From contig NZ_JADBGG010000019.1 of the NCBI RefSeq assembly GCF_014873765.1, positions 28,010-92,009 of the forward strand: a stretch of 64,000 bases of DNA, written 5' to 3'. The position numbers and the translations under genes were made by a program. Of this stretch, positions 18,544 to 27,625 are shown one piece after another (the first letter of the stretch is position 1; each line of letters begins with the position of its first letter). The DNA comes from Desulfomicrobium macestii. GTDB taxonomy: Bacteria > Desulfobacterota > Desulfovibrionia > Desulfovibrionales > Desulfomicrobiaceae. The notes beneath the pieces were generated by a model that was not told the origin of the DNA, made no database searches, and saw only the letters and a program-made list of their open reading frames with translations.

Positions 18544-18564
18544 CCCGATCGGACTCACGGAACC

Positions 18565-19269
18565 ATGATCACACGCAAATCAAGCACCACCAAGAAAAAG
18601 GACAAGAACAAGCTCAGCTTCCAGCTGGGCCTGTCGGGTTTCCTGTCCCTGGCCGTGCTCGTGGTTATCGGCATGGCCTGGTCGTTCATTCTCGGCGTCA
18701 TCGTGGGGCGTGGCTACCAGCCCGAAAAGATGGCCATGGAGATGGCCCAGAAGGTGCTTCCCGAAGACTTCCCCCTGCTGACCGAAAAGAACGAGGAAGT
18801 CCTGAAGGGAGAGGAGCTCGAATTCTTCGACAAACTGAAGCAGGGGCCCACTTCCGTGGCCCCGGCTCCGGCTCCGCAGGCCAAGGCTCCGACGCCTCCG
18901 CAACCCAAGCCTCAGGCCGCCGCCGCGTCCAAGCCGGAACAGTCGCCCATCGACGCGGCCCTGCAATCCGCGGCCGCGGTAGCCGGTCAGAGCCCCGCAA
19001 CGGCGGCAAAGCCAGCCAAGGAAGAGGTCTTTGTCTTCAACTATCAGGTCGCGGCCCTGGCTTCCATGGAGCAGGCCCAGACCTTCCTGAAAAAACTCGA
19101 CCCGGCGAAATTCAAGACGTCCGTGGTCACGGCCACCCACGAAGGCAAGACCTGGTTCCGGGTCTATGTGCATCATCAGGGCACCGTGGATTCGGCCCTG
19201 GCCCTGAAGGAACAGCTCAAGGGCAGCGGCATTGGCGGTGTTCTGCTGCGCTCCCGCACTCCGCTCTGA
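18565..19269 (+). CDS. SPOR-domain membrane protein
   Basis: A 234-residue protein: a short basic cytoplasmic start, one membrane helix (about residues 20-45), a Pro/Ala-rich periplasmic linker (about 93-150) and a C-terminal SPOR domain (about 152-232). The SPOR domain begins 'FNYQVAALASMEQAQTFLKKL'-like (shown only in part). SPOR domains bind denuded glycan strands at the division septum, so a septal role is likely. No partner enzyme is adjacent. Confidence 0.85.
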   Translation: MITRKSSTTKKKDKNKLSFQLGLSGFLSLAVLVVIGMAWSFILGVIVGRGYQPEKMAMEMAQKVLPEDFPLLTEKNEEVLKGEELEFFDKLKQGPTSVAPAPAPQAKAPTPPQPKPQAAAASKPEQSPIDAALQSAAAVAGQSPATAAKPAKEEVFVFNYQVAALASMEQAQTFLKKLDPAKFKTSVVTATHEGKTWFRVYVHHQGTVDSALALKEQLKGSGIGGVLLRSRTPL

Positions 19270-19323
19270 TCCCTCGTTTTTCCAGAGCCTTACGGCACAC
19301 CATCCTCTTTGACGGAGACAACC

Positions 19324-20199
19324 ATGCATCACGAATTCTTTGACCTCGGCCCCCGGCAGGGACGAAACATCCACGTGCTGCCCGTCCCTTACGAAGGCAC
19401 GGTCAGCTACGGCACGGGCACGCGTCTTGGCCCCGAGGCCCTGTTCCGGGCCAGCGTGCAGATAGAATCCTACGATGCTGAATTGGACCTCGATCTGACC
19501 GATCTGGCCCACTTCACCCCGCTGCCCGTGGTCCATCCCCCGGCCACCGGCCCCGAAGGGCTGCATCAGGCCATGCGCGAACAGCTCGCGGAACTCGACG
19601 CAACCAAGGATTTCGTCCTGACGCTGGGCGGCGAGCACTCGGTGCCCCTGCCCCTTTTCGAATTCTACCACGCGGCCCATCCCGATCTGGTCCTGCTGCA
19701 CATCGACGCCCACGCCGACCTGCGCGCAAGCTACGAGGACAGCCCGTATTCCCACGCCTGCATCATGGCCCGGGCCCGGCAAATGGGCATCCCCCTGGCC
19801 CAGATCGGCATCCGCTCCCTGTGCCGGGAGCAGAGGGACTACATGCGCGCGCAGAGCCCGGCGGAGCTCACGACCCTCTTCGCCTGGGACCTTCCCGCTC
19901 CCGGCGAGGCGGCCGAACGCATCCGGGCCTTTGTCGGGAACAGGCCCATGTACATCTCCTTCGACGTTGACGGCATGGACCCCAGCGTCATTCCCGGCAC
20001 CGGCACGCCCGAACCCGGCGGGATCCCCTACGCCTGGATGAACCGCTTCTGGAAGGAGCTGTGGCTCGACGGCCTGGGCCCGAAGCTGGTCGGCATGGAC
20101 ATGTGCGAACTCGCGCCCATCCACGGCTCCCAGGCTTCGGAAACGGCCGCTGTCAAACTCATCCAGCGCATCCTGACCGCCTGGCTCGGACTCGCCTAG
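19324..20199 (+). CDS. speB: Agmatinase / ureohydrolase
   Basis: A 291-residue member of the arginase/agmatinase family. The binuclear manganese ligands are visible in 'LGGEHS', 'HIDAHADLR' and 'SFDVDGMDPSVIPGTG'. Agmatinase cleaves agmatine to putrescine and urea. Assignment to agmatinase rather than guanidinobutyrase is by similarity. GGAGACAACC precedes the ATG. The stop is two bases before the start of the rRNA methyltransferase gene. Confidence 0.85.
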   Translation: MHHEFFDLGPRQGRNIHVLPVPYEGTVSYGTGTRLGPEALFRASVQIESYDAELDLDLTDLAHFTPLPVVHPPATGPEGLHQAMREQLAELDATKDFVLTLGGEHSVPLPLFEFYHAAHPDLVLLHIDAHADLRASYEDSPYSHACIMARARQMGIPLAQIGIRSLCREQRDYMRAQSPAELTTLFAWDLPAPGEAAERIRAFVGNRPMYISFDVDGMDPSVIPGTGTPEPGGIPYAWMNRFWKELWLDGLGPKLVGMDMCELAPIHGSQASETAAVKLIQRILTAWLGLA

Positions 20200-20201
20200 A
20201 C

Positions 20202-21371
20202 ATGAACAGCATGGGCGATGTGCTGACCCTCACGATCGAAAAAATCCTCTGGCGCGGACGTGGTCTGGCCCGCCTGGACTCCGGACAGGTGGTCATGATC
20301 GAACCCGGCGTGCTCCCGGAAGAGGTCGTGAGCGTGCGCGTGACCAAGGCCGCAAAGGACTTCCTGCAGGCCGAGGCCGTGAGAATCCTGACCCCTTCGC
20401 CGCTGCGCGGAGTTCATCCCTGTCCTCACGCAGCGGATTGCGGGGGGTCGCGCTTCGGCATGGTCGCCCCGGAAACGGGCACACAGCTTAAAGCGGACAT
20501 CCTGCGCGACGCCCTGCCCCGCGCCCTTGGCCGGGATCATGGCCTGCACATCCCCGAGCTTCGCGTCGTGCCCAGTCCGAAAGGCTGGCGCTACCGCCTG
20601 CGCGGCCAGATCCATGTCCGCTCGGGCCGTCCCCACGCCATGGGCCACGCCAGCAACGACCTCGTACCCCTGACCGACTGCCTGCTCCTGTGCGAGCCGC
20701 TGGCCAAGGCCATGCCCGACCTTGCGAAAACCCTGCCTGACGGCCGCTTCACCATCGCGGCCAGCCCGGACACAGGGCAGACCGCGACGGAACAGGGCGA
20801 CGTGCTGCTGCCCTTCTCCTTTCCCGAGTTCGGCCTGACCCTGCAACTGCCGCCCGGCACGTTCTTCCAGGCCAACTGGGCGCTGAACCAGCACCTGGTG
20901 CGCAGCACCGTGGACGCTCTGGACGGCTTCGAACGCATCGCCGACCTCTTCTGCGGAGCGGGAAACTTCGCCCTGCCACTGGCCAGTCGCGGCAAGACCG
21001 TGCTGGCCGTGGAAGGCTCCCTCCCGGCCGTCACCACCGGCACGCGCAACGCCAAGCGCCTGAACCTTGACTCGGTCACCTTCCGCGACGCGAACCTGGC
21101 GCGGCCCGCCGCCTGGAAGATGGTCGGCGACTTCGCCCCCCGCGCCGCCATCCTGGATCCGCCCCGCACCGGAGCCAAGGGCATCGGCAGCACCCTCCTC
21201 GGCATGCCGAGCCTTGAACGCCTGGCCTGGGTCTCCTGCGACGTGGTCAACACCATCCGCGACGCAAAACCGCTGCTTGCGGCCGGATGGCGCATATCCT
21301 CCCTGACCCTCTTCGACATGTTCCCCGGCACCTGGCACATGGAAGTGCTCATGATCCTGGAGCGCCCCTGA
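20202..21371 (+). CDS. TrmA/RlmD-family RNA m5U methyltransferase
   Basis: A 389-residue protein: N-terminal TRAM domain (about 8-65), an Fe-S region (C74, C80, C160), a Rossmann SAM domain with 'DLFCGAGNFALPLASRG', the motif 'LDPPRTGA' and the catalytic cysteine in 'LAWVSCDVV'. It should add a methyl group to uridine in 23S rRNA or tRNA. The usual C-x5-C-x2-C cluster is altered: serine occupies position 83, where a third cysteine is expected. RlmC, RlmD or TrmA specificity cannot be told. Two bases follow the speB stop. Confidence 0.85.
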   Translation: MNSMGDVLTLTIEKILWRGRGLARLDSGQVVMIEPGVLPEEVVSVRVTKAAKDFLQAEAVRILTPSPLRGVHPCPHAADCGGSRFGMVAPETGTQLKADILRDALPRALGRDHGLHIPELRVVPSPKGWRYRLRGQIHVRSGRPHAMGHASNDLVPLTDCLLLCEPLAKAMPDLAKTLPDGRFTIAASPDTGQTATEQGDVLLPFSFPEFGLTLQLPPGTFFQANWALNQHLVRSTVDALDGFERIADLFCGAGNFALPLASRGKTVLAVEGSLPAVTTGTRNAKRLNLDSVTFRDANLARPAAWKMVGDFAPRAAILDPPRTGAKGIGSTLLGMPSLERLAWVSCDVVNTIRDAKPLLAAGWRISSLTLFDMFPGTWHMEVLMILERP

Positions 21372-21462
21372 AATCCTCGCGCCGTCCCCGACCTGCGAGA
21401 CTTGCGCCAATACGCGGAGAACTGTAGGACATCCCTCACAATTCACAGCCGACGGGGGGCAC

Positions 21463-23217
21463 ATGATTGAAGAGGGGATAAACAGGCTCTGGCTCAAACA
21501 CTACGATCAGGAAGTCAGTCCGAACCTGGACTATGAAACCGTTCCGCTTTTTGAAATCCTGGAGCATGCGGCGGCCAGCTACCCGGACCGCCAAGCCATC
21601 GTTTTCAACAACTGGAGCGTGAGCTACAAAAAGCTCAAGCGCCTCGTGGATCTTGCCGCCGCCAACCTGAAGAAGGCCGGGGTCAAGCCCGGTGAACGGG
21701 TGGCCATCATGCTGCCCAACTGCCCGCAGACGGTCATCAGCTACTGGGCCTGCCTCAAGATCGGGGCCGTGGTGGTCATGACCAACCCGCTCTACATGGA
21801 AAAGGAGCTGCTCCACCACTTCAACGATTCCGAAGCCAAGACACTCATCACCCTGAACCTGCTCTGGAAACGCGTGGACGCCCTGCGCTCAAGGCTGCAT
21901 CTGCGACGCATCTTCGTGACTTCCATCGCCGACTGCCTGAATTTTCCACTGAACACGCTCTACACCTTCAAGTCCAAACGCGAATACAAGCTCGGACCCA
22001 TCCCCTACGACAATTCGCACGTGCTGCCCTGGAAAGGCCTGCTGAAAAGGGCCACCATCGAAGCGCCGCATCCGGTCGATCCGGTCACGGACCTGGCCGC
22101 GCTGCAGTACACGGGCGGCACCACGGGCGTGTCCAAGGGCGTCATGCTGACCCACGCCAACCTTGGCTACAACGCCCAGCAGGCCAGGGCCATCCTGCAT
22201 AGCATCAAGGACTCGGGCGAAGTCATGCTCGGCCTTTTGCCCTTTTTCCACATCTACGGACTGACCGTCTGCGTCAATTTCGGCACCCTCATTGGCGCGA
22301 CGCTGGTACCCATGGCCAAGTTCGTGCCTCTGGACGTGCTCAAGACCATCCATAAAAAAAGGCCGACCATCTTTCCCTGCGCGCCCTCGATCTTCATCGC
22401 GCTACTCCAGCAGAAGAACCTGCACAAATACGACCTGTCCTCGGTGCGCTATTGTATCTCCGGCTCCGCGCCCATGCCCGTGCCGGTCATGGAGAAATTC
22501 AACACCCTGAGCAACGGGGCCAACATCATCGAGGGCTTCGGTCTGACCGAAGCCTCGCCCATCACGCATCTGAACCCCCTGCGCGGCAACAGCAAGAACG
22601 GCTCCATCGGCCTGCCCTTTCCCGACACCGACGCCGCCATCGTGGACATGGAAGTGGGCTCCCTGCCCCTGCCCGTGGGCAAGATCGGCGAGCTCGTCAT
22701 ACGCGGCCCGCAGGTCATGCAGGGCTACTGGAAACGCCCCGACGAGACGGCCAGCGTGCTGCGCAACGGCTGGCTCTATACCGGCGACATCGCCTACATG
22801 GACGAGGAAGGCTATTTCTTCATCGTCGACCGCAAGAAGGATCTGATCATCACCGGCGGATACAACGTCTATCCGCGCGAGATCGACGAAGTCCTGCACG
22901 AGCACCCGGCCATCAAGGAGGCGGTCAGCGTCGGCATCACGCACAAGACCCGTGGCGAGATCATCAAGGCCTACATCGTGCTGCACGAAGGCCAGACCCT
23001 GACCAAGGCCGAAGTTGTCGCCTTCTGCAAGGAAAAACTGGCCAACTTCAAGGTCCCGAAACAGGTCGAATTCCGGGACGAGCTGCCCAAGAGCATTGTC
23101 GGCAAGGTTCTGCGCCGGGTCATCCGAGAAGAGGAGGACCGCAAGGCCCACGACCACTGCGAGTGCAACGGGGACAACGACGACATCGAAACAAACGGGG
23201 ATGAAAAGAATCAATAG
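21463..23217 (+). CDS. fadD: Long-chain fatty acid-CoA ligase (AMP-forming)
   Basis: A 584-residue ANL-superfamily enzyme. The P-loop-like 'YTGGTTGVSKGVML', the 'GFGLTEASP' motif, and 'WLYTGDIAYMDEEGYFFIVD' with 'KDLIITGGYNVYPREID' are all intact, and the catalytic lysine lies in 'LPKSIVGKVLRR'. It activates a carboxylate as acyl-AMP then acyl-CoA; long-chain fatty acids are the best guess. The last 20 residues form an acidic Asp/Glu/Asn-rich tail that is unusual. It is monocistronic. Confidence 0.85.
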   Translation: MIEEGINRLWLKHYDQEVSPNLDYETVPLFEILEHAAASYPDRQAIVFNNWSVSYKKLKRLVDLAAANLKKAGVKPGERVAIMLPNCPQTVISYWACLKIGAVVVMTNPLYMEKELLHHFNDSEAKTLITLNLLWKRVDALRSRLHLRRIFVTSIADCLNFPLNTLYTFKSKREYKLGPIPYDNSHVLPWKGLLKRATIEAPHPVDPVTDLAALQYTGGTTGVSKGVMLTHANLGYNAQQARAILHSIKDSGEVMLGLLPFFHIYGLTVCVNFGTLIGATLVPMAKFVPLDVLKTIHKKRPTIFPCAPSIFIALLQQKNLHKYDLSSVRYCISGSAPMPVPVMEKFNTLSNGANIIEGFGLTEASPITHLNPLRGNSKNGSIGLPFPDTDAAIVDMEVGSLPLPVGKIGELVIRGPQVMQGYWKRPDETASVLRNGWLYTGDIAYMDEEGYFFIVDRKKDLIITGGYNVYPREIDEVLHEHPAIKEAVSVGITHKTRGEIIKAYIVLHEGQTLTKAEVVAFCKEKLANFKVPKQVEFRDELPKSIVGKVLRRVIREEEDRKAHDHCECNGDNDDIETNGDEKNQ

Positions 23218-23267
23218 CGCCTCGGTCATGACTTTCTCGCGCCCTGTAAAGCATCGCCCTGCGGCTC

Positions 23268-23296
23268 TTGACACCCTTTGGCCCGGTACTTAATTT
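23268..23296 (+). promoter_or_regulatory. Sigma-70-like promoter upstream of htpX
   Basis: TTGACA and TAATTT are separated by exactly 17 bases, about 185 bases before the htpX ATG. The resulting leader is long and could hold regulation. I see no sigma-32-type -10 (CCCCATnT). Confidence 0.6.
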
Positions 23297-23481
23297 ACGC
23301 TCTTCAAAGGGGAGTAGCTAGCGGTTCCCGGGCCATCCCGGCAGCCGCCCCGTGGTTCGTCAGTACGGCTTCAAGGCCCGGACCCGGGAATCCGACACAG
23401 TTCGAGATCAGCCAGACCTTTATCCACATGAACACGGGTAAAGGTCTTTTTCTTTACCCCGGATTTAAACGGAGAAAAAAA

Positions 23482-24324
23482 ATGAACCTTCTCAAGACCA
23501 CGTTTCTCTTGACCCTGCTGACGTTGCTGCTTGTCGCCATGGGCGGCGCCATCGGCGGCAAGTCCGGGATGATGATCGCCTTTCTCATTGCCGGCGGCAT
23601 GAACTTCTTTGCCTACTGGAATTCGGACAAGATCGTCCTCAAGATTTACAAGGCCCGCGAAGTGACCCGTGCCGACAGCCCGGATTTCTACGGCATCGTG
23701 GAAAACCTGGCACGCAAGGCTGGCATGCCCATGCCCAAGGTCTACGTCATCCCCTCGGACAGCCCCAACGCCTTCGCTACCGGGCGCAATCCGCAAAATG
23801 CCGCCGTGGCCGCCACCACGGGCATCATGCGCATCCTCTCGCGCGAGGAGCTTGAAGGGGTCATGGCCCATGAACTGACTCACGTCATGAACCGCGACAC
23901 CCTCATCGCGACCATCGCTGCGACCATCGCCGGAGCCATCTCCATGCTCGGCAGCATGCTCCAGTGGGCGGCCATCTTCGGCATGGGCCGCAGCGACGAC
24001 GAGGAAGGCGGCGGCAGCGTGCTCGGCAGCCTGGCCATGGCCATCATCGCCCCCATCGCGGCCATGCTCATCCAGATGGCCGTGTCACGCTCGCGTGAAT
24101 TCATGGCCGACGAGGGCGGCGCGAAAATGTGCGGCAATCCCAAGGCCCTGGCCCGCGCGCTCGTGAAGCTGCAGCAGGCCGCATCCGGCGCGCCCATGCA
24201 GGAAGCCACCCAGGCCACCTCGCACATGTTCATCGTCAATCCGCTCAGCGCGTCAAAGATGGCCAGCCTCTTTTCCACCCACCCCGCGACCGAGGACCGG
24301 GTGGCGCGCCTCATGGCCATGTAG
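23482..24324 (+). CDS. htpX: Membrane zinc metalloprotease HtpX
   Basis: A 280-residue inner-membrane protease for quality control of membrane proteins. Two N-terminal helices (about 4-45) precede the zinc motif '[12 protein letters not shown]', followed by two more helices and the third zinc ligand in '[13 protein letters not shown]'. The C-terminal '[14 protein letters not shown]' is family-typical. The start follows CGGAGAAAAAAA. Length is normal. Confidence 0.92.
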   Translation: MNLLKTTFLLTLLTLLLVAMGGAIGGKSGMMIAFLIAGGMNFFAYWNSDKIVLKIYKAREVTRADSPDFYGIVENLARKAGMPMPKVYVIPSDSPNAFATGRNPQNAAVAATTGIMRILSREELEGVMAHELTHVMNRDTLIATIAATIAGAISMLGSMLQWAAIFGMGRSDDEEGGGSVLGSLAMAIIAPIAAMLIQMAVSRSREFMADEGGAKMCGNPKALARALVKLQQAASGAPMQEATQATSHMFIVNPLSASKMASLFSTHPATEDRVARLMAM

Positions 24325-24341
24325 GCCCGCGTTCATATCTC

Positions 24342-24388
24342 AAAAAAAAAGAGCCCTCTCCACGGCATGCGGAGAAGGCTCTTTTTTT
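24342..24388. terminator. Bidirectional intrinsic terminator
   Basis: AGAGCC(CT)CTCC pairs with GGAGAAGGCTCT, flanked by A9 on the left and T7 on the right, so it can end htpX and the DUF3047 gene on opposite strands. Confidence 0.9.
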
Positions 24389-24401
24389 GTTTCGTCCCGG
24401 A

Positions 24402-25088
24402 CTAGCGCGCCGAAAACCGGGGCTGCCCGTACCAGGCACGGGCCCACTGCCCGGAATTGTCCGTATCGGTCATGATGGCCACGGCGTCGATTTCTTCGAT
24501 ATCCTCGCCGAAAGCCAGTTTCCAATCGTCGCGGATGTTGCGTTTCTCGGTCATCATTCCGCCCAGAGCGCTTTCGCCGCTGCGCACCGCGATCATGTGC
24601 GCGTTCGAGGTGAAGGCGTTGGGCCACATGCTGCCCCTGGGCTCGGTGCTGGACCAGACGTAGGTCAGCGCCTTTGTTTTCCAGAAGGCAAGGCCCCCCT
24701 TGGCCACCACGTAGATTCTGGCCGGATAGTCATCGCCGTCTTTCTCGCGCTCGTTGATGCCCGGAAGTACGTTGTCCACCTTCCAGGACCAGTTCAGCCA
24801 CGGCGTAGCGCGAAGATCGACGGACTGCTCGAAAAAAAGCCCCGAGGCCGTGCCGTTGCTCTCGGCCAGCAGCAGCTTCTCCTTTTGCAGCGGCGTGTAG
24901 ACGGTGCGCCCCGCGAATTCCTTCTCCTTCCAGCCCGGATGTCCCGGCGCATACAGGGCAGGCAGGTCGCCCGCAAAGGCCACGCAAGCCCAGGCAAGGA
25001 TCATTGCCCCGAGCAAGAGCCGCGTCCATGGAACTATTCCTGCACTCTGCAAGGCAGGCGGGAAAAATCTGCCTGATCGGTCACGCAT
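24402..25088 (-). CDS. DUF3047 family exported protein
   Basis: A protein of about 228 residues with a hydrophobic N-terminal stretch ('RLLLGAMILAWACVAFAG') that looks like a signal peptide. The mature part has 'LNWSWKVDNVLPG', 'DDYPARIYVVAKGG' and 'MTDTDNSGQWARAWYG', which I associate with DUF3047, a family of exported proteins without known function. The start is uncertain: a longer frame would overlap the divergent flgE start, so the ATG at 25088 is preferred. Confidence 0.65.
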   Translation of the reverse strand: MRDRSGRFFPPALQSAGIVPWTRLLLGAMILAWACVAFAGDLPALYAPGHPGWKEKEFAGRTVYTPLQKEKLLLAESNGTASGLFFEQSVDLRATPWLNWSWKVDNVLPGINEREKDGDDYPARIYVVAKGGLAFWKTKALTYVWSSTEPRGSMWPNAFTSNAHMIAVRSGESALGGMMTEKRNIRDDWKLAFGEDIEEIDAVAIMTDTDNSGQWARAWYGQPRFSAR

Positions 25089-25110
25089 TCTTTCAGTCCC
25101 GGAGGCATTC

Positions 25111-26652
25111 ATGGGTATCTCCTCTTCCCTTTATATCGGCACCACGGGGATCATGGCCCAGCAGAAGAACATGGCTGTCATTTCCGACAACATAGCCAAC
25201 GTGAACACGGTTGGTTTCAAATCTTCGCACATGATCTTCAACACCCTCATGAGCAAGCAGATGGGCTCGGCCAGCGTCGGCAATCAGGTCGGCCAAGGCG
25301 TCGGAGTCAGCTCGATTCTGTACGACATGTCCCTGGGGTCGCTGGAGCCGACCAACACGGCCACGGACATCTCCATCAGCGGCAGGGGATTTTTCATCGT
25401 CTCGGCCGACGGAAGCAGCGATCAGCGATACACAAGGGCCGGCAACTTCCGCTTCGACGCTGAAGGCTACCTGCGCGACCCGCAGGGAAACATCCTGCAG
25501 GGCTACCGGATGCCTGCCGAATCGATCCTGGACACCGCCCCGGTCATCCCGCCCGCGACAGGCGCTCCCATCACGGACATCCGCCTGGACATGCAGGACG
25601 GCGGAGGCCCCGTCTCGGAACCCGAGGCGACCACGGAAATGCGCATGATGATCAACCTGGATTCTTCCTCGCTGGAGCGAAGCGCCAGTTCCACCAGCCC
25701 GTTCACGGCCCTGTTCGACAGCTGGGATGCCACGCAGCTTGAGCCTCTGGACTCCGGGGCCTACTCGTACGAGTCAGCCATGAAGGTCTTCGATTCCGAC
25801 GGCAACGCGCATGTGGTCAGGGCCTTCTTCGACCCCGTCGAGGACGGCACGAGCGTCGCCAACGGCAACCGCATGTGGGAATTTCTGGTCACCGTCCCAC
25901 CCGCCGAGGACGCCTCCGGTCTGGACACCAAGAAAGGCGTGCTCATGGCCGGAACCCTGACCTTCACTGCATCGGGCGAGCTTTTGAACATGAGCGCCTT
26001 CGAGGGCTCCTCCGACGACAAGAGCAGCTGGGTCCCCGTAGGCCTTTCCGAAGACGGCTACCCTGTCCTGAACGCAAGCCTGGTGGGGGCGGAGCCCATC
26101 TCGAGCGCTTTCGACATGGGGCTGCGCTCGAATTCAGGCTGGAATCTTCCGGCGGGAGTGAGCACCATGGCCGATCTGGGCACGGCGGCCTCGGACGTAC
26201 CATCCCTGCTGAACGCGGACAGACAGATCCTCGCCACCACCAATTTCAACTCCGGTTCGAGTACTCTTTATCAATCCCAGAACGGGTACGAACGCGGATT
26301 CCTGCAGTCGGTCAGCGTGGACACCGAAGGGGTGCTCGTCGGCTATTTCTCCAATGGCCAGAATCAGAGCCTCTACAAGATCCCCATGGCCGATTTCATC
26401 AATCCGCAGGGGCTCTTTCGCGAAGGCGGAAACCTTTTTTCCGCCACCAAGGACTCCGGAGCCGTCTCTCTTGGCTGGGCCGGTGAAGGCAGGCTCGGCA
26501 GCGTCATCACCAGCAGTCTGGAAAGTTCCAACGTCGATCTGGGAACCGAATTTGTGAACATGATCATCACCCAGAAAGGCTTCGACGCCAACAGCAAGGT
26601 CATCACCACGGGTGATCAGGTCGTGCAGACGGCCATCCAGATGAAGAGATAG
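25111..26652 (+). CDS. flgE: Flagellar hook protein FlgE
   Basis: A 513-residue rod/hook family protein. The N-terminal 'IGTTGIMAQQKNMAVISDNI' and 'ANVNTVGFKSS' and the C-terminal 'GTEFVNMIITQKGFDANSKV' with 'TGDQVVQTAIQMKR' form the conserved coiled termini, and the variable D1-D2 domains lie between. A GGAGG site precedes the ATG. It is isolated: neither flgD nor flgK lies nearby, so it is outside any flagellar cluster here. Confidence 0.9.
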   Translation: MGISSSLYIGTTGIMAQQKNMAVISDNIANVNTVGFKSSHMIFNTLMSKQMGSASVGNQVGQGVGVSSILYDMSLGSLEPTNTATDISISGRGFFIVSADGSSDQRYTRAGNFRFDAEGYLRDPQGNILQGYRMPAESILDTAPVIPPATGAPITDIRLDMQDGGGPVSEPEATTEMRMMINLDSSSLERSASSTSPFTALFDSWDATQLEPLDSGAYSYESAMKVFDSDGNAHVVRAFFDPVEDGTSVANGNRMWEFLVTVPPAEDASGLDTKKGVLMAGTLTFTASGELLNMSAFEGSSDDKSSWVPVGLSEDGYPVLNASLVGAEPISSAFDMGLRSNSGWNLPAGVSTMADLGTAASDVPSLLNADRQILATTNFNSGSSTLYQSQNGYERGFLQSVSVDTEGVLVGYFSNGQNQSLYKIPMADFINPQGLFREGGNLFSATKDSGAVSLGWAGEGRLGSVITSSLESSNVDLGTEFVNMIITQKGFDANSKVITTGDQVVQTAIQMKR

Positions 26653-27480
26653 CTAGAGGAAGGCCTCGCCCCTGGCGACCAGGGCCACGGGGCCGAAAAT
26701 CCAGGCACCGGGGCCGTCAACGCCCACACGTACTCCGATCTCGCCGCCGCTGGGCTGCGTGACCCGCAGGTCGGTGGGAAAATTTTGCCCACGCCCCAGC
26801 CACAGGGCAAGGGCCAGGCTTCCGGAACCGCAACCCGTCTCGTAATGCGTGGATGCGGTGGACCGCACCCAGACCACGGGCTTGATGGCGCACACCGGAC
26901 AGGTCCGGTACCAGATGCAGCCCACGGCTTCCGCATCCAGACCGTAGCGCGCCCGCAGGGCAGCGCAGGCATACTCGAAATTCTCGGCAAACGGATGCAG
27001 CTCCTCGTCAAGACACAGATGCGTTATACCCGGCAGACGCACCAGCCCGATGCCCGGCTCCAGCTCCGAAACCCCGCCCTTGCCGTCTTCGGCACATATT
27101 TCCGGCAGCGGCATCTCGACCCAACACTCGCCCCCGTCAGCATCGACCCGCAGCGCCACAGGCCGGTCAACTCCCGACACCATGAGCTCCCCGCACAAAT
27201 CATCCTTGCTCCGGGTCAGCCCCACCTGTTCACGGGCCATGACCGCCGCGGCCGCCCGACAGGCGTTGCCGCAAAATTCGCCGCCCATCATGTCGAGGCG
27301 CACCGGATCGGCCGCAAGATCCAGAAATCCGACCTGTTCGGCCTGTATGTGCCCGGCGCCCATGAGGGTGCGGGCCACCGAAGCACGTTCCAGCGGGTCC
27401 ACGGAATCAAGGATCAGGATGGTCGGGTTGCCGCCCGGAACGGCCTTGTAGAATCGCAATGCGCGCACGTCTGTCTCCAT
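26653..27480 (-). CDS. DapF-superfamily amino-acid racemase, CntK-like
   Basis: A 275-residue protein with the two-cysteine architecture of PLP-independent racemases: Cys70 in 'MMGGEFCGNACRAAA' and Cys217 in 'HYETGCGSGSLALAL'. The start ('LRFYKAVPGGNPTILILD') and the 'EQVGFLDL' segment look closer to CntK, the histidine racemase of staphylopine synthesis, than to true DapF, whose first cysteine lies in a 'CGNGARC' context. No nicotianamine-like synthase, opine dehydrogenase or opine transporter is nearby. It could therefore be a stand-alone amino-acid racemase, a DapF paralogue, or part of a dispersed metallophore pathway. Its stop abuts the convergent flgE stop. Confidence 0.65.
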   Translation of the reverse strand: METDVRALRFYKAVPGGNPTILILDSVDPLERASVARTLMGAGHIQAEQVGFLDLAADPVRLDMMGGEFCGNACRAAAAVMAREQVGLTRSKDDLCGELMVSGVDRPVALRVDADGGECWVEMPLPEICAEDGKGGVSELEPGIGLVRLPGITHLCLDEELHPFAENFEYACAALRARYGLDAEAVGCIWYRTCPVCAIKPVVWVRSTASTHYETGCGSGSLALALWLGRGQNFPTDLRVTQPSGGEIGVRVGVDGPGAWIFGPVALVARGEAFL

Positions 27481-27625
27481 TGCGGTCGAAAAATTGATCA
27501 GGGCGGGAATAGCCCCGGCAGCAAGGCAAAAAGGATAGCCGATGGATTCCCTCCGGGCAAGGCGGTATTGACCCCTCTGTCGCCCGTGAGTAGGACTGCC
27601 TTTTCACTTTCATCCCCGAAATCAC

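Noticed and set aside
15787..18558. A 923-codon open frame on the minus strand opposite fabD and argS
   Set aside because: The two genes on the plus strand have full catalytic motifs; the antisense frame shows none and is a codon-bias artefact.
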